A DNA stretch of 64,000 bases from Pseudomonas cremoricolorata DSM 17059 = NBRC 16634 (GCF_000425745.1 NZ_AUEA01000006.1:186001-250000); one strand, 5' to 3'. Counted from the first letter of the stretch, positions 37,295-47,226 are shown. Made by a program: numbers and translations. The notes: a model not told the origin generated them from the letters alone.

Positions 37295-37762
37295 TCAGCG
37301 CAGCTTCTTGATGCGTTCGCTGGGGCTGATCACGTCGGTCAGGCGAATGCCGAACTTCTCGTTGACCACCACCACCTCGCCATGGGCGATCAGCGTGCCG
37401 TTGACCAGCACATCGAGCGGTTCGCCGGCCAGGCGATCGAGCTCGATCACCGAGCCCTGGTTGAGCTGTAACAGGTTACGGATGTTGATTTCGGTGCTGC
37501 CCACTTCCATCGAGATGCTCACCGGAATGTCCAGAATCACATCCAGGTTGGGCCCGTCCAGGCTGACGTTCTCGTTCGACCTGGGGGCGCTGGCGAACTC
37601 TTCCATGGGCAGGCGGCCGGGGCCTGCGCTCTTGCCGGCATCGCCGTTGAGCAACGCGTCGATATCGGCCTGCCCGGCGCTGCCGGTCTCTTCCAGGGCC
37701 GCGGCCCATTCATCGGCCAGGGCCTGGTCTTCGGCGGAGGTGATTTCGTTGTCGTTGGCCAT
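37295..37762 (-). CDS. fliN: Flagellar motor switch protein FliN
   Basis: A 155-residue C-ring protein. An acidic N-terminal extension (MANDNEITSAEDQALADEWA) precedes the SpoA domain (about 75-150; VSISMEVGSTEINIRNLLQL, VLVNGTLIAHGEVVVVNEKF). The ATG at 37762 is chosen because GAGG lies 5 bases upstream; an in-frame ATG six codons earlier lacks one. Confidence 0.95.
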   Translation of the reverse strand: MANDNEITSAEDQALADEWAAALEETGSAGQADIDALLNGDAGKSAGPGRLPMEEFASAPRSNENVSLDGPNLDVILDIPVSISMEVGSTEINIRNLLQLNQGSVIELDRLAGEPLDVLVNGTLIAHGEVVVVNEKFGIRLTDVISPSERIKKLR

Positions 37763-37810
37763 GCTGTCCTCGACTGGCATTCAATTCTGGGGAAAACGAG
37801 CCTGGCGCGA

Positions 37811-38779
37811 TCAGCGCCGCTCGATCGGATCGATGATCTGCAACGCCAGCGCACCCTTGTGCGAGCCAAGTCGCGCCTTGAACGACGGCACGCCGTTGGC
37901 ACGCAGCACCAGGTGCTCGGGCAGATCGACGGGAATCACATCGCCCGGCTGCATGTGCAGGATGTCGCGCAATTTCAGCTGACGACGGGCGACGGTGGCG
38001 GTGATCGGCACGGCAACGTCCAGCACGTCTTCGCGCAGGGCCTTGACCCAGCGCTCGTCCTGGTCGTCGAGGTCGGACTGAAAACCCGCGTCGAGCATTT
38101 CCCGCACCGGCTCGATCATCGAGTACGGCATGGTCACGTGCAGATCGCCGCCGCCGCCGTCCAGCTCGATATGGAAGGTCGACACCACCACCGCTTCGCT
38201 GGGACCGACGATGTTGGCCATGGCCGGGTTGACCTCCGAGTTCATGTACTCGAAGTTCACCGGCATGATCGCCTGCCAGGCTTCCTTGAGGTCGACGAAG
38301 GCCTGGTCGAGCACCATGCGCACCACGCGCAGTTCGGTCGGGGTGAACTCACGGCCCTCGATCTTGGCGTGACGACCATCGCCGCCAAAGAAGTTGTCCA
38401 CCAGCTTGAACACCAGCTTGGCGTCGAGGATGAACAGCGAGGTGCCACGCAGTGGCTTGATCTTCACCAGGTTGAGGCTGGTGGGCACGTACAGCGAATG
38501 CACGTACTCGCCGAATTTCATCACCTGCACGCCACCCACGGCCACGTCGGCCGAGCGGCGCAACAGGTTGAACATGCTGATGCGGGTGTAGCGAGCGAAA
38601 CGCTCGTTGATCATTTCCAGCGTCGGCATGCGCCCACGCACGATGCGATCCTGGCTGGTCAGGTCGTAGCTTTTCACGCTGCCGGGTTCGGCGGCGGTCT
38701 CGGTCTGCACCAGCCCATCGTCCACCCCATGCAACAGGGCATCGATCTCATCCTGGGACAGCAGATCCTGCACGGCCAT
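37811..38779 (-). CDS. fliM: Flagellar motor switch protein FliM
   Basis: A 322-residue C-ring protein that binds CheY-P. The N-terminal CheY-binding peptide (LLSQDEIDALLHGVDDG) is present, followed by the middle CheC-like domain (GGDGRHAKIEGREFTPTELR) and a C-terminal SpoA domain. It lies between fliL and fliN. Confidence 0.97.
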   Translation of the reverse strand: MAVQDLLSQDEIDALLHGVDDGLVQTETAAEPGSVKSYDLTSQDRIVRGRMPTLEMINERFARYTRISMFNLLRRSADVAVGGVQVMKFGEYVHSLYVPTSLNLVKIKPLRGTSLFILDAKLVFKLVDNFFGGDGRHAKIEGREFTPTELRVVRMVLDQAFVDLKEAWQAIMPVNFEYMNSEVNPAMANIVGPSEAVVVSTFHIELDGGGGDLHVTMPYSMIEPVREMLDAGFQSDLDDQDERWVKALREDVLDVAVPITATVARRQLKLRDILHMQPGDVIPVDLPEHLVLRANGVPSFKARLGSHKGALALQIIDPIERR

Positions 38780-38788
38780 CGGGCGCTC

Positions 38789-39286
38789 CTACTGCAATAC
38801 GAAATTGGTGAACAGCAACTGGTCGATGACCGGCTTGCCGACTTCTTTCTGCGCCACTTCCTGCACCACCGCGGTGGCTTTCTGACGCAGCATTTCCTGC
38901 CCGACCGGGCTACCGGCCAGGGTGTCGAAGCCTTGCCCGGAGAACATCATCACCAGGTTGTTGCGGATCACCGGCATGTGCACTTTCAGCGCGTCCAGGT
39001 CGGCCTGATTACGCGCCTGCAAACTGATGCTGACCTGCATGTAACGCTGGCGACCGTTCTGGTTGAAGTTGACCACGAAGGCTGGCGACAGGGCCTCGTA
39101 GATCGCCTTGGGCTTGGCATTGCCAGCAGCGGCCTCGGCCGGCGCGGCGGTTTCGCCCTTGTGCATGACGAACCAGGTGGCACCCACCGACAGACCGATC
39201 GCCAGCAACAGGCCGACCACGGCCAGAATGATCAGCTTGAGCTTGCCTTTTGCTGCGGGGTCTTTGTCCGTTTCGCTCTTGGCCAT
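38789..39286 (-). CDS. fliL: Flagellar basal body-associated protein FliL
   Basis: A 165-residue protein with one N-terminal membrane helix (LIILAVVGLLLAIGLSVGAT) and a periplasmic domain related to stomatin folds, ending in QLLFTNFVLQ. FliL supports stators at high load. It is the first gene after a strong sigma54 promoter. Confidence 0.95.
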   Translation of the reverse strand: MAKSETDKDPAAKGKLKLIILAVVGLLLAIGLSVGATWFVMHKGETAAPAEAAAGNAKPKAIYEALSPAFVVNFNQNGRQRYMQVSISLQARNQADLDALKVHMPVIRNNLVMMFSGQGFDTLAGSPVGQEMLRQKATAVVQEVAQKEVGKPVIDQLLFTNFVLQ

Positions 39287-39335
39287 GCCAATAATCCGTC
39301 ATCCGTAAGGGGTTGAAAGGAAGATGACGGGGTTG

Positions 39336-39353
39336 AGCAAGTGTTGTGCCAGA
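39336..39353 (-). promoter_or_regulatory. Sigma54 promoter for fliLMNOPQR-flhB
   Basis: On the minus strand TCTGGCACAACACTTGCTC has GG (39349-39350) and GC (39337-39338) separated by 10 bases, an almost perfect match to the RpoN consensus, about 50 bases upstream of fliL. The remainder of the 243-base fliK-fliL gap contains a small CCAGG hairpin (39480-39496) and a nine-base CTGGGCTGA direct repeat, nothing else recognised. Confidence 0.82.
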
Positions 39354-39529
39354 TTGCCAATGTCGTGGTCGTCGAGCAGTTCGCCATCGGACTTTGAGTT
39401 TTAGGGCGGTGAGAGGAATGCGTTGGCTGGGCTGACTGGGCTGATGGGAGCCGGCTAAGCGCTGCAGTTGCCTTCACGGGCCAGGTTTCGCCTGGCGGCA
39501 GCCTTGCTCTTGGACTACGCAGGACATCA

Positions 39530-40753
39530 TCAGGCGTAATAATCCACCGCACTATCACCAATCACCACCTGCTGCGCCTGCCCGGCGCTGGCGTGGCTGG
39601 CTGGCGCAACATCACCCGCTTCGGCGCGGCGTGCAGCGACGCCGGACAGCTGCGGCGCATCCTGCTGCTGGTTCGGCTGATGCTGCTGACGCGAATGGTC
39701 GGCGACGTTGACGTCAGGCTGCTGCAGGCCCTGTTGGGTGAACAGCTCGCGCAGGCGATGCATCTGGCTGTCGAGGGCATCGCGCACGCCGGCGTGGCCG
39801 CTGATGAAGGTGATCTGGGTGGAGTGGTCGCTGGCGACGTTGACGCGAATGTCCAGGCGCCCGAGTTCGGCCGGCGCCAGCTGGATATCGGCCGACTTCA
39901 GGTTCTGGCTGGAAAGGTACATCACCCGGTTGACCAGGTTTTCGGTCCACGCCCCCTGGTTCATCGGCAAGGGCTGGTTCATGGCGGCGGGCTGATTGCT
40001 GGCGGTCTTGGCGGTGACCGCCTCGCTGAGGTTCGCCAGACGATTGGCGAAATCATCCACACGCGTGTCGCTGCCGCTGGCCTTGGCGTCCTTGAGGCCA
40101 TCGTCGAGCAGGCCGGCGAATGATTTGCCGCCCGACTCACCGGCAGACTCGTCGGTCTCGGCGCCGTCTGCGGGAATCGCCAAGGGATTGACGGCGACCC
40201 GGTCGTTGGCCGCCTCGCCATCCTCGGCATGCACCGAGGTCGTGCCCTGGGCCTTGGCGTTCTGCTCAAGCGCCAGGCGCAGGGTGGGCATGTCGGCCAG
40301 GGCATCGCCCTGCGGATCAAACGCCGCCTGCGGGTCTGCGCCTTCGCCGTCAGCGCCGACCAACGGCGCGGCCTGCAACAGCGGGGCGACGAACTCGGCC
40401 TGGGCCTGCAGCAACTGCGCACCGGGCGCGGCATCACTGACCTGCCCGGCCACCAGATCGGCATCGCGCGGCTTGCCGGCCTGCTCGCTGGAGGTCGATT
40501 GCTCTGCCGAATCCGGCAACGCCTTGCCGTCAGCGGCAACGCTGGCCGCCTTGGCGTGCGCGCCCTTGCCGTTACCCGCCTTGGCCGGTGCGTCGTTGTG
40601 CGAAGCCCTGGCGCTGTCGCGCCCCTGCCCGGCCATGACCTGATCGAAATCGCCGGCACCACCCTGCGAAGCCTTGTCGGCGGGCGCCGAACTGGCCTTG
40701 GAAGGTGCGCTAAGGCTGCTGGTTTGCAGCAAGGGATTGGGTGCGACGGGCAT
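39530..40753 (-). CDS. fliK: Flagellar hook-length control protein FliK (canonical)
   Basis: A 407-residue protein with an extended, low-complexity N-terminal ruler region and a C-terminal Flg_hook domain (about 290-370; QLAPAELGRLDIRVNVASDH, FISGHAGVRDALDSQMHRLR), then a Gln-rich tail. It measures hook length and triggers the FlhB switch. It sits in the core flagellar series next to fliL, so this is the main FliK; a second FliK-like gene lies at 11260. Confidence 0.93.
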   Translation of the reverse strand: MPVAPNPLLQTSSLSAPSKASSAPADKASQGGAGDFDQVMAGQGRDSARASHNDAPAKAGNGKGAHAKAASVAADGKALPDSAEQSTSSEQAGKPRDADLVAGQVSDAAPGAQLLQAQAEFVAPLLQAAPLVGADGEGADPQAAFDPQGDALADMPTLRLALEQNAKAQGTTSVHAEDGEAANDRVAVNPLAIPADGAETDESAGESGGKSFAGLLDDGLKDAKASGSDTRVDDFANRLANLSEAVTAKTASNQPAAMNQPLPMNQGAWTENLVNRVMYLSSQNLKSADIQLAPAELGRLDIRVNVASDHSTQITFISGHAGVRDALDSQMHRLRELFTQQGLQQPDVNVADHSRQQHQPNQQQDAPQLSGVAARRAEAGDVAPASHASAGQAQQVVIGDSAVDYYA

Positions 40754-40813
40754 CGAGGGGTCTCCGTGCCAGGGTAGCTGGCATCAGTGGCTTGGCGTAT
40801 CCGCTCAGGTACA

Positions 40814-40830
40814 GGCAAAACTCGCGCCAC
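40814..40830 (-). promoter_or_regulatory. Sigma54 promoter for fliK
   Basis: On the minus strand TGGCGCGAGTTTTGCC has GG (40827-40828) and GC (40815-40816) exactly 10 bases apart, with one mismatch in the -24 block, about 65 bases upstream of the fliK ATG and directly after hptB. Confidence 0.68.
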
Positions 40831-40852
40831 ATTCACCCGCGCCGCGCAAGAC

Positions 40853-41200
40853 TCAGCCAGCGACCAGCCGCCTCTGCTCGTCGCGGTAGAACAGTTGCAC
40901 CTCCTGGTACTCCAGGTCGATGCGGTTGATGAGGTCTTCGATGCCATACAGCGGCTGCTGGCGCACCCGCTCTTCCAGTTGTCGGCACAGCTCGGCCAGG
41001 CCCACCGCACCCATGTTGCTGCTGCTGCCCTTGAAGCTGTGCGCAGCCAGGCCCAGCTCGGCCGCATCCCTGGCGTCGTGCAACTGGCTCAGGCGCCGCT
41101 CGGAGTCTTCGAGAAAGGTCTCGAGCAATTGCAGGTAGCCGCCCTCCATGACATCGCGCAAGTCATTCAACATCTCGTGGTCGATATGTACGTTCACCAC
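40853..41200 (-). CDS. hptB: Histidine phosphotransfer protein HptB
   Basis: A 115-residue stand-alone HPt domain with phospho-His54 in AAHSFKGSSSNMGA, a helical bundle throughout. In Pseudomonas HptB takes phosphate from hybrid kinases and controls the HsbR/HsbA switch that links motility and biofilm. The GTG start at 41200 is supported by GGAG 7 bases upstream. The partner genes hsbR and hsbA, which I recall next to hptB and fliJ in P. putida, are absent here. Confidence 0.88.
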   Translation of the reverse strand: MVNVHIDHEMLNDLRDVMEGGYLQLLETFLEDSERRLSQLHDARDAAELGLAAHSFKGSSSNMGAVGLAELCRQLEERVRQQPLYGIEDLINRIDLEYQEVQLFYRDEQRRLVAG

Positions 41201-41432
41201 TTGCTCACTCCTTGATCAAGTTCGTTTGCCTGGCTGAGTCCGCTGACCCGCCGGCCCCTGATACGTGCTGCACAGCCCTGCCCATCCTGGCAATCCTTGG
41301 TGATCTGTCGACGATCAGACGAGCACTTGCCGATCAGGTTCCGCAGGGTGGTCGAAGTGTAGCGCCCTCGCCCGGGAACGCGCGCCGATCAGTGCGACTT
41401 CGTCGGATAGCCGCGCCACGGCACCGGCCCGC
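41201..41432 (-). other. Gap between fliJ and hptB where hsbA/hsbR would be expected
   Basis: This 232-base stretch holds no convincing gene. Overlapping the fliJ stop (ATGA) is a 15-codon frame beginning MSGPVPWRGYPTKSH. Another frame from 41447 to 41315 gives a 43-residue peptide (MSFHERAGAVARLSDEVALI...). Neither resembles a STAS or receiver protein. They may be remnants or chance frames. Confidence 0.5.
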
Positions 41433-41885
41433 TCATGGAAACTCATGCCGCGGCAAGCGCTGCGACAGTTCATCGAGCAGCTTCTGTTCGCGTTTGTCTT
41501 CGATCCGTCGCGCCTCGTCGAGGTAGCGCTGCACCAGCTTGCGCAAGCCTTCGACCCGCGCGTAGGCCTGCTGCCAGGCGTCACGGGCGTTGTTCAGGTT
41601 GGTCTGGTGCCAGGTCAGGCTCTGGCGCTGCTGGGTCATGGCGGTTTCCAGCTGGCCGAGAAAGCGCTGGTAGTTGACCAGCCACGAGCCATTGACTCCC
41701 TGACCACCACGGTTCAGCCACTGCTGCTGGTAATCCTCGCGAAACTGCTCGAGTTCCCTGAGCTTGGCCTGGGCCAGGCTCACCTGCTGCTGAAACTGAC
41801 CGAGGCGCTGAGCAGCCTTGCGCTCGCCCTCCTCGGCCATTTCCACCACAGGCGCCAGACGCGCGGCGCGGCTAGGGGTCGCCAT
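41433..41885 (-). CDS. fliJ: Flagellar export chaperone FliJ
   Basis: A 150-residue, almost wholly coiled-coil protein (KAAQRLGQFQQQVSLAQAKL) that joins the FliI ATPase to FlhA. It begins 3 bases after the fliI stop. Confidence 0.93.
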   Translation of the reverse strand: MATPSRAARLAPVVEMAEEGERKAAQRLGQFQQQVSLAQAKLRELEQFREDYQQQWLNRGGQGVNGSWLVNYQRFLGQLETAMTQQRQSLTWHQTNLNNARDAWQQAYARVEGLRKLVQRYLDEARRIEDKREQKLLDELSQRLPRHEFP

Positions 41886-41888
41886 GGC

Positions 41889-43250
41889 TTAGGCGCCTGG
41901 CGCCGGGGCCGCGAACACCTCGGCCAACTGCGCACGGCTCTGCGCCATGCTGACGTTTTCGTCCAGCGCCTGGCGCAAATAGCTCACCAGCTTGCCCTGC
42001 AGGGCAATCGCCAGGTCGGTTTCCGGGTCGCCCCCGGCCACATAGGCGCCGACGCTGATCAGGTCGCGGCTCTGCGACAGGCGCGACCACAGCTGCTTGA
42101 ATTTCTGCGCCTCGCGCAAGTGCTGGTGCTCGACCACCTGCGGCATCACCCGGCTGATCGAGGCTTCGATATCGATGGCCGGGTAATGGCCTTCCTCGGC
42201 CAGCCGCCGCGACAGCACGAAGTGGCCGTCGAGCACACCGCGCGCCGAGTCGGCGATCGGGTCTTGCTGGTCGTCACCCTCCGACAGCACGGTGTAGAAC
42301 GCCGTGATCGAGCCGCCGCCCGCCTCACCGTTGCCGGCACGCTCCACCAGCTTGGGCAACTTGGCGAACACCGACGGCGGGTAGCCGCGGGTTGCCGGCG
42401 GCTCACCGATGGCCAGGGCGATTTCCCGCTGGGCCTGGGCGAAGCGGGTCAGCGAGTCCATCAGCAGCAACACGTTCTTGCCCTTGTCGCGGAAGTATTC
42501 GGCGATGCGCGTGCAGTACATGGCGGCGCGCAGGCGCATCAGCGGCGCATCGTCGGCGGGGGATGCGACCACCACCGAGCGCTTCAGGCCCTCTTCACCG
42601 AGAATGTGCTCGATGAATTCCTTGACCTCGCGGCCGCGCTCGCCGATCAGGCCGACGACGATGATCTCGGCCTCGGTAAAACGCGTCATCATGCCCAGCA
42701 ACACCGATTTACCCACACCGGTACCTGCGAACAGCCCCAGGCGCTGCCCCCGACCCACCGTGAGCAGGCCGTTGATGCTGCGGATGCCGACATCCAGCGG
42801 TTGGCTGATCGGCTCGCGGTTGAGCGGGTTGATGGTCGGGCCTTCCATCGGCACCCAGTCCTCGGCCTTCATGCCGCCCTTGCCGTCCAGCGCGCGGCCA
42901 GCGCCGTCCAGCACCCGGCCAAGCATGCTCATGCCCATCGGCAGACGACCGTTATCGTCCAGCGGCACCACCCGCGCCCCCGGGGCGATGCCCGCGACAC
43001 TGCCGACCGGCATCAGAAACACCTTGCTGCCGGAAAAGCCCATCACCTCGGCTTCGACTTCCACCGCGTGATAACCGTCGTCGTTGATCACCCGGCAACG
43101 GCTGCCGACTGCGGCGCGCAACCCTTCGGCTTCAAGGGTCAAGCCAACCATGCGCAGCAGACGGCCCTCGGCCACCGGCTGCGCGGGCAACGCGATGGCC
43201 TCGGCATAGGCGCCGATGCGCTTGGCGAAACTGGTGCGGTCAAGGCGCAT
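41889..43250 (-). CDS. fliI: Flagellum-specific ATPase FliI
   Basis: A 453-residue ATPase related to F1-beta. Walker A is [15 protein letters not shown], Walker B is [13 protein letters not shown], and the family stretch [24 protein letters not shown] sequence is present. It energises export with FliH and FliJ. The ATG at 43250 overlaps the end of fliH by 11 bases; further upstream the frame is only opposite coding of fliH. Confidence 0.97.
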   Translation of the reverse strand: MRLDRTSFAKRIGAYAEAIALPAQPVAEGRLLRMVGLTLEAEGLRAAVGSRCRVINDDGYHAVEVEAEVMGFSGSKVFLMPVGSVAGIAPGARVVPLDDNGRLPMGMSMLGRVLDGAGRALDGKGGMKAEDWVPMEGPTINPLNREPISQPLDVGIRSINGLLTVGRGQRLGLFAGTGVGKSVLLGMMTRFTEAEIIVVGLIGERGREVKEFIEHILGEEGLKRSVVVASPADDAPLMRLRAAMYCTRIAEYFRDKGKNVLLLMDSLTRFAQAQREIALAIGEPPATRGYPPSVFAKLPKLVERAGNGEAGGGSITAFYTVLSEGDDQQDPIADSARGVLDGHFVLSRRLAEEGHYPAIDIEASISRVMPQVVEHQHLREAQKFKQLWSRLSQSRDLISVGAYVAGGDPETDLAIALQGKLVSYLRQALDENVSMAQSRAQLAEVFAAPAPGA

Positions 43251-44019
43251 CGGCGGTGTCCGGCGCGCTGGAAATGTCGATGGACAGGTCGGCCGGCGCC
43301 GGGTGCAGCGCCTGTTCGTGCAACTGGTCGAACAGCTGCGCCACGGCTTTTTCCATGCGCGTTTCCATGCTCGCGTCGATGCGGCTATGGGCCGTTTCGA
43401 TACGGCAGCCACCCGGCAGCAGTGACTCGTCTTCGAGCAGCTTCCACTGCTCTTCATGGCGCTCGCGCAGCGCCTTGGCGGCGACGAAATCCTGTGGGTT
43501 GAGATGAATGCGGATGTTCTCGGCGCCCATGGGCAGCAATTTCAGCGCCTCACGCAGCACCTGGGTGATCTGGCTGGAATCGGTGTGCAGTTCGCGGCCA
43601 ATCACCTGGCGGGCGATATGGCTGACCAGGTGCACCAGGCCACGCTCGATCTGCGTGTCCTGCTCGGCAATCGGCTCGAGCAGGTGCTGCATGACCTGTT
43701 CGAGGCTGGCCAATTTGGCGCTCAACGCCACTTCGGCCTCCTGACGCACTTTCAGCTGGGTGCTGTGAAAGCCCTCGCGCTCGCCGGTGGCGAAGCCTTC
43801 GTTGTAGGCCTCCTGGCGAATCGCTTCGAGGTCTTCGAGGGTCAGGGGCTGCACCTGCTCGATCGGCACCTCTTCGATCTCTTCCTCGACCGGCTGCGGC
43901 TCCTCAGGCACTTCTGCGGCCGGCGGTGGCGCGGGATCGAAGCTGGGCAGCGCCCACACATCGACGCCCTCCAGGTCGCGGGCGCGGATCAGGTCACTGG
44001 GGTGTTCGGTGGAGGACAT
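43240..44019 (-). CDS. fliH: Flagellar export regulator FliH
   Basis: A 259-residue protein with an acidic Pro/Glu-rich N-terminus ([20 protein letters not shown]), a central coiled coil and a C-terminal domain ([40 protein letters not shown]) typical of FliH, which holds and inhibits FliI. Confidence 0.94.
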   Translation of the reverse strand: MSSTEHPSDLIRARDLEGVDVWALPSFDPAPPPAAEVPEEPQPVEEEIEEVPIEQVQPLTLEDLEAIRQEAYNEGFATGEREGFHSTQLKVRQEAEVALSAKLASLEQVMQHLLEPIAEQDTQIERGLVHLVSHIARQVIGRELHTDSSQITQVLREALKLLPMGAENIRIHLNPQDFVAAKALRERHEEQWKLLEDESLLPGGCRIETAHSRIDASMETRMEKAVAQLFDQLHEQALHPAPADLSIDISSAPDTADAP

Positions 44020-44042
44020 GGCAACGCCTTAAAAGAATTCGC

Positions 44043-44065
44043 GCCGTGCCCTCAGGCGGCACGGC
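44043..44065 (-). other. Intercistronic stem-loop between fliG and fliH
   Basis: GCCGTGCC (44043-44050) pairs with GGCACGGC (44058-44065), a perfect 8-bp stem with a 7-base loop in the 78-base fliG-fliH gap. On the coding strand TTCTTTT follows about 5 bases later, so partial termination is possible. Confidence 0.45.
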
Positions 44066-44097
44066 CACAGTCGACACGACGCAGCGCGGGGTCAGGC

Positions 44098-45117
44098 TCA
44101 GATCATTTCCTCGCCGCCCTTGCTGCCGAGCATGATCTCGCCAGCATCGGCCATGCGTCGGGCGATGGTGAGGATTTCCTTCTGCGCGGCCTCCACGTCG
44201 CTGACGCGCACCGGGCCCTTGGCCTCGAGGTCGTCGCGCAGCAGTTCCGACGCGCGCTTGGACATGTTCTTGAAGACCTTGTCCTTGACCCGGTCGTCGG
44301 CGCCCTTGAGCGCCACCACCAGCACGTCCGACGACACCTCGCGCAGCAGCGACTGAATGCCGCGATCGTCGACATCGCCCAGGTTGTTGAAGACGAACAT
44401 CAAGTCTTCGATCTGCTCGGACAAGTCGCCATCGACCTCGCGAATCGAATCCATCAGCTGACCTTCGACCGAGCTGTCGAGGAAGTTCATGATGTCGGCG
44501 GCGCGCTTGATGCCACCCAGGGTGGTGCGCGCGGCGTTGGAGTTGCCGGAGAACTGTTTTTCCAGAATCTGGTTGAGTTCCTTGAGCGCCGCCGGCTGCA
44601 CGGTGTTGAGCGACGACACGCGCAGGATGATGTCCAGGCGCACCTTGTGGTCGAAGTTGCTCAGCACCTCGCCGGCCTGGTCGGGGTCGAGGTAGGCGAC
44701 GACGATGGCCTGGATCTGCGGGTGCTCGTAGCGGATCACATCGGCCACCGCGCGCGGCTCCATCCATTTCAGGCTGTCCAGGCCGCTGGTGTTGCCGCCG
44801 AGCAGGATGCGGTCGATCAGGCCGTTGGCTTTGTCTTCGCCCAGGGCCTGGTTGAGCATCTTGCGAATGTAGCCGTCCGAGCCTACGCCCAGGCTGGTCT
44901 GGTCGCCGACGGTTTCGACGAACTCGCTCATCACCTGTTCGACCTGGTCGCGATGGATGTTGCCCATCTGCGCCATGGCCACACCGACCCGTTGTACCTC
45001 CTTGGGCCCCATGTGGCGCAGCACCTGGGCGGCATCGGTTTCGCCCAGCGACAGCAGGAGAATGGCCGCCTTGTCGACGCGGCTGAGCTTGGCGTTCACG
45101 GCGCGGTTATCACTCAT
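44098..45117 (-). CDS. fliG: Flagellar motor switch protein FliG
   Basis: A 339-residue rotor protein. The N-terminal domain binds FliF (SRVDKAAILLLSLGETDAAQ), the middle domain has the EHPQ motif (RYEHPQIQAIVVAYL), and the C-terminal torque domain carries the charged helix near DDRGIQSLLREVSSDVLVVA. The start overlaps the fliF end by 8 bases. Confidence 0.97.
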   Translation of the reverse strand: MSDNRAVNAKLSRVDKAAILLLSLGETDAAQVLRHMGPKEVQRVGVAMAQMGNIHRDQVEQVMSEFVETVGDQTSLGVGSDGYIRKMLNQALGEDKANGLIDRILLGGNTSGLDSLKWMEPRAVADVIRYEHPQIQAIVVAYLDPDQAGEVLSNFDHKVRLDIILRVSSLNTVQPAALKELNQILEKQFSGNSNAARTTLGGIKRAADIMNFLDSSVEGQLMDSIREVDGDLSEQIEDLMFVFNNLGDVDDRGIQSLLREVSSDVLVVALKGADDRVKDKVFKNMSKRASELLRDDLEAKGPVRVSDVEAAQKEILTIARRMADAGEIMLGSKGGEEMI

Positions 45118-46888
45118 CGGCGTTAATCCAGTCCTTCACGACTTGGGCGACACGGCCCGGGTCTTCGGCCACCAGGCCTTTGATTGCGTTGAGCTGCGCC
45201 TCGTAGCCCTCGGTGGGGCTTGGCAGCAGAATGCTTTGCGGGCCGCCGAGGCTGACCCGGTCGTTGCCCAGCTCACCGTCCAGACCGAGCATGCCGCCCA
45301 GCTCGCCGTCAGCGCCGCCAGCAGCGGCCTGCTTGCCACCGCCGGTGATGTTGTTGAGCACTGGGCGCAGCACGCCGAACACCAGCACCAGGATGAACAG
45401 CACGCCCAGCACTTGCTTGACGATGTCCCAGAACCAGGGCTGTGAGTAGAACGGAATGTCCACCAGCACTTCCCCACGGTCGGCGGAGAACGGCACGTTG
45501 ATCACGCTGACGCTGTCACCGCGGCTGGCGTCGAAGCCGACCGCGTCCTGTACCAGGCGAGTGAAGCGGGCCAGATCGTCGCTGCTCCACGGCGTGCGGG
45601 TGGCCTCGCCGCTGGAGGCATCGAGCTTGACCTGATCGTCGACCACCACCGCCACCGACAGTCGGGTCAGGCGGCCTTGCTGCTGGCGGGTGTGGCTGAT
45701 CGAGCGGTCCAGCTCGAAATTCTTGGTGCTCTGCTGACGTTTGTCGCTGGGGTACGGCGCAAGCATCGGCTGGCCGGTGGCCGGGTCCATGATCTGCTGG
45801 CCGTTGGCGTCGAGCAGCGGCTGGCCAGGCTGAATCGCGCCGGCTGCCGCGGCTGCGGCGGTGGCGTTCTGCGGCGCACTGGCAGCCCCCGGCGGCTGAT
45901 TGCTCAAGGCCCCCGGCACGCCCTGCGGGCCCTGGCTGCTGGAGCGCTGCTCGTCGACCGACTGCTCGCTGCGCAGCGCCGGCTGGTCGGGGTTGAACTG
46001 CTCGGAGGTCGATTCGACCGCGCTGAAGTCGACATCGGCAGACACTTCGGCCTTGTAGCGGTCGTTGCCCAGCACCGGTTGCAGGATGCTCTGCACGCGC
46101 TGGGTCAGCAGGCCTTCGATGCGTCGGCTGTAGTCGTACTGCTTGCCGGCCATGGTCAGCGCGGTGTCCTGCAACTGCTCAGAGAGCAGGTTGCCCTTCT
46201 GGTCGACCACGGTGACCTGCGACTTGTCCAGCTCAGGCACGCTGGTGGCGACCAGGTTGACAATGGCCATCACCTGACCGTTGTCCAGGGTGCGCCCGGG
46301 GTACATCTCGACCAGCACCGAGGCGCTGGGCTTGCGTTCGTCACGGACAAACACCGAACTCTTCGGAATCGCCAGGTGCACGCGGGCGCCCTTGACATTG
46401 TTCAGGCTCGACACGGTGCGCGCCAGCTCGCCTTCCAGGCCCCGGCGATAGCGCGTGGCCTCCATGAACTGGCTGGTACCCAGGCCCTGGTCCTTGTCCA
46501 GCAGCTCGAAGCCGACGTTACCGTCGCTCGGCGCCACGCCGGCAGCGGCCAGCTTCATGCGCGCCCGAGACAGGTCATCGGCCTTGACCAGCAGCGCGCC
46601 GGAATTGGGTTCGACGCGATAGCCGATGTCGGCCGCGCCGAGGGCTTCGATGACCTGCTTGGTGTCGAGCCCGGCCAGGCTGCCGTACAGCGGACGGTAG
46701 TCTGGCTGCTGCGACCACAGCACCACGGCGAAGCCCACCGCCACGCTTGCGGCCAGCCCGACCAGCAGGCCGACCTGGCGCAGCGCCGGCATGCGCGAGA
46801 TGTTTTCCAGGAACGCCAGGCCTGGCAGACCTTTGCCTGCACGCAGACCGCTCTTGGCGGGTGGATTGTCGACAGCTGCATCGGCCAC
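45110..46888 (-). CDS. fliF: Flagellar MS-ring protein FliF
   Basis: A 592-residue protein with two membrane helices (about residues 37-57 and 456-478) flanking a large periplasmic region with ring-building motifs (YRPLYGSLAGLDTKQVIEAL) and a disordered Gln/Pro-rich stretch near 300-350. The cytoplasmic C-terminal tail binds FliG. The start is GTG with GAGGG 8 bases upstream. Confidence 0.96.
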   Translation of the reverse strand: MADAAVDNPPAKSGLRAGKGLPGLAFLENISRMPALRQVGLLVGLAASVAVGFAVVLWSQQPDYRPLYGSLAGLDTKQVIEALGAADIGYRVEPNSGALLVKADDLSRARMKLAAAGVAPSDGNVGFELLDKDQGLGTSQFMEATRYRRGLEGELARTVSSLNNVKGARVHLAIPKSSVFVRDERKPSASVLVEMYPGRTLDNGQVMAIVNLVATSVPELDKSQVTVVDQKGNLLSEQLQDTALTMAGKQYDYSRRIEGLLTQRVQSILQPVLGNDRYKAEVSADVDFSAVESTSEQFNPDQPALRSEQSVDEQRSSSQGPQGVPGALSNQPPGAASAPQNATAAAAAAGAIQPGQPLLDANGQQIMDPATGQPMLAPYPSDKRQQSTKNFELDRSISHTRQQQGRLTRLSVAVVVDDQVKLDASSGEATRTPWSSDDLARFTRLVQDAVGFDASRGDSVSVINVPFSADRGEVLVDIPFYSQPWFWDIVKQVLGVLFILVLVFGVLRPVLNNITGGGKQAAAGGADGELGGMLGLDGELGNDRVSLGGPQSILLPSPTEGYEAQLNAIKGLVAEDPGRVAQVVKDWINADE

Positions 46889-46899
46889 TTACTGAGCCC

Positions 46900-47226
46900 T
46901 CAAACTGGCATCTGCATGATGTCCTGGTACGCCTGGACCAGCTTGTTGCGTACCTGAGTGAGCGCCTGGAACGACACCGATGCCTTCTGCGAGGCGATCA
47001 TGACGTCGGTCAGGTCGACATTGCCCTTGCCGACTTCGAAGGCATTGGCCAAGGCGTTGGACGACTGCTGAGTCTCATGCACCTTGCCGATCGCCTGGCC
47101 GAGCATGTCGGCGAACGAGTTCTGCCCCAGCTCAGGCGCAGCGACGGCTTTGGGCATGGACATGGCGTCGGCCTGCATGGCGCGCATGTCGAGCATCAGA
47201 CGATTGAATTGAACACCTTGGGTCAT
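46900..47226 (-). CDS. fliE: Flagellar hook-basal body protein FliE
   Basis: A 108-residue protein joining the MS ring to the rod, with the typical C-terminus [20 protein letters not shown] and [17 protein letters not shown]. The ATG at 47226 has GGAGAGAGAAATCC just upstream. It is the first gene of the fliEFGHIJ unit. Confidence 0.95.
   Translation of the reverse strand: MTQGVQFNRLMLDMRAMQADAMSMPKAVAAPELGQNSFADMLGQAIGKVHETQQSSNALANAFEVGKGNVDLTDVMIASQKASVSFQALTQVRNKLVQAYQDIMQMPV

Noticed and set aside
41315..41447. 43-codon frame overlapping the end of fliJ as a small gene
   Set aside because: No ribosome-binding site of note, no resemblance to HsbA or HsbR, and most of it is in the shadow of the gap; listed only as gap content.
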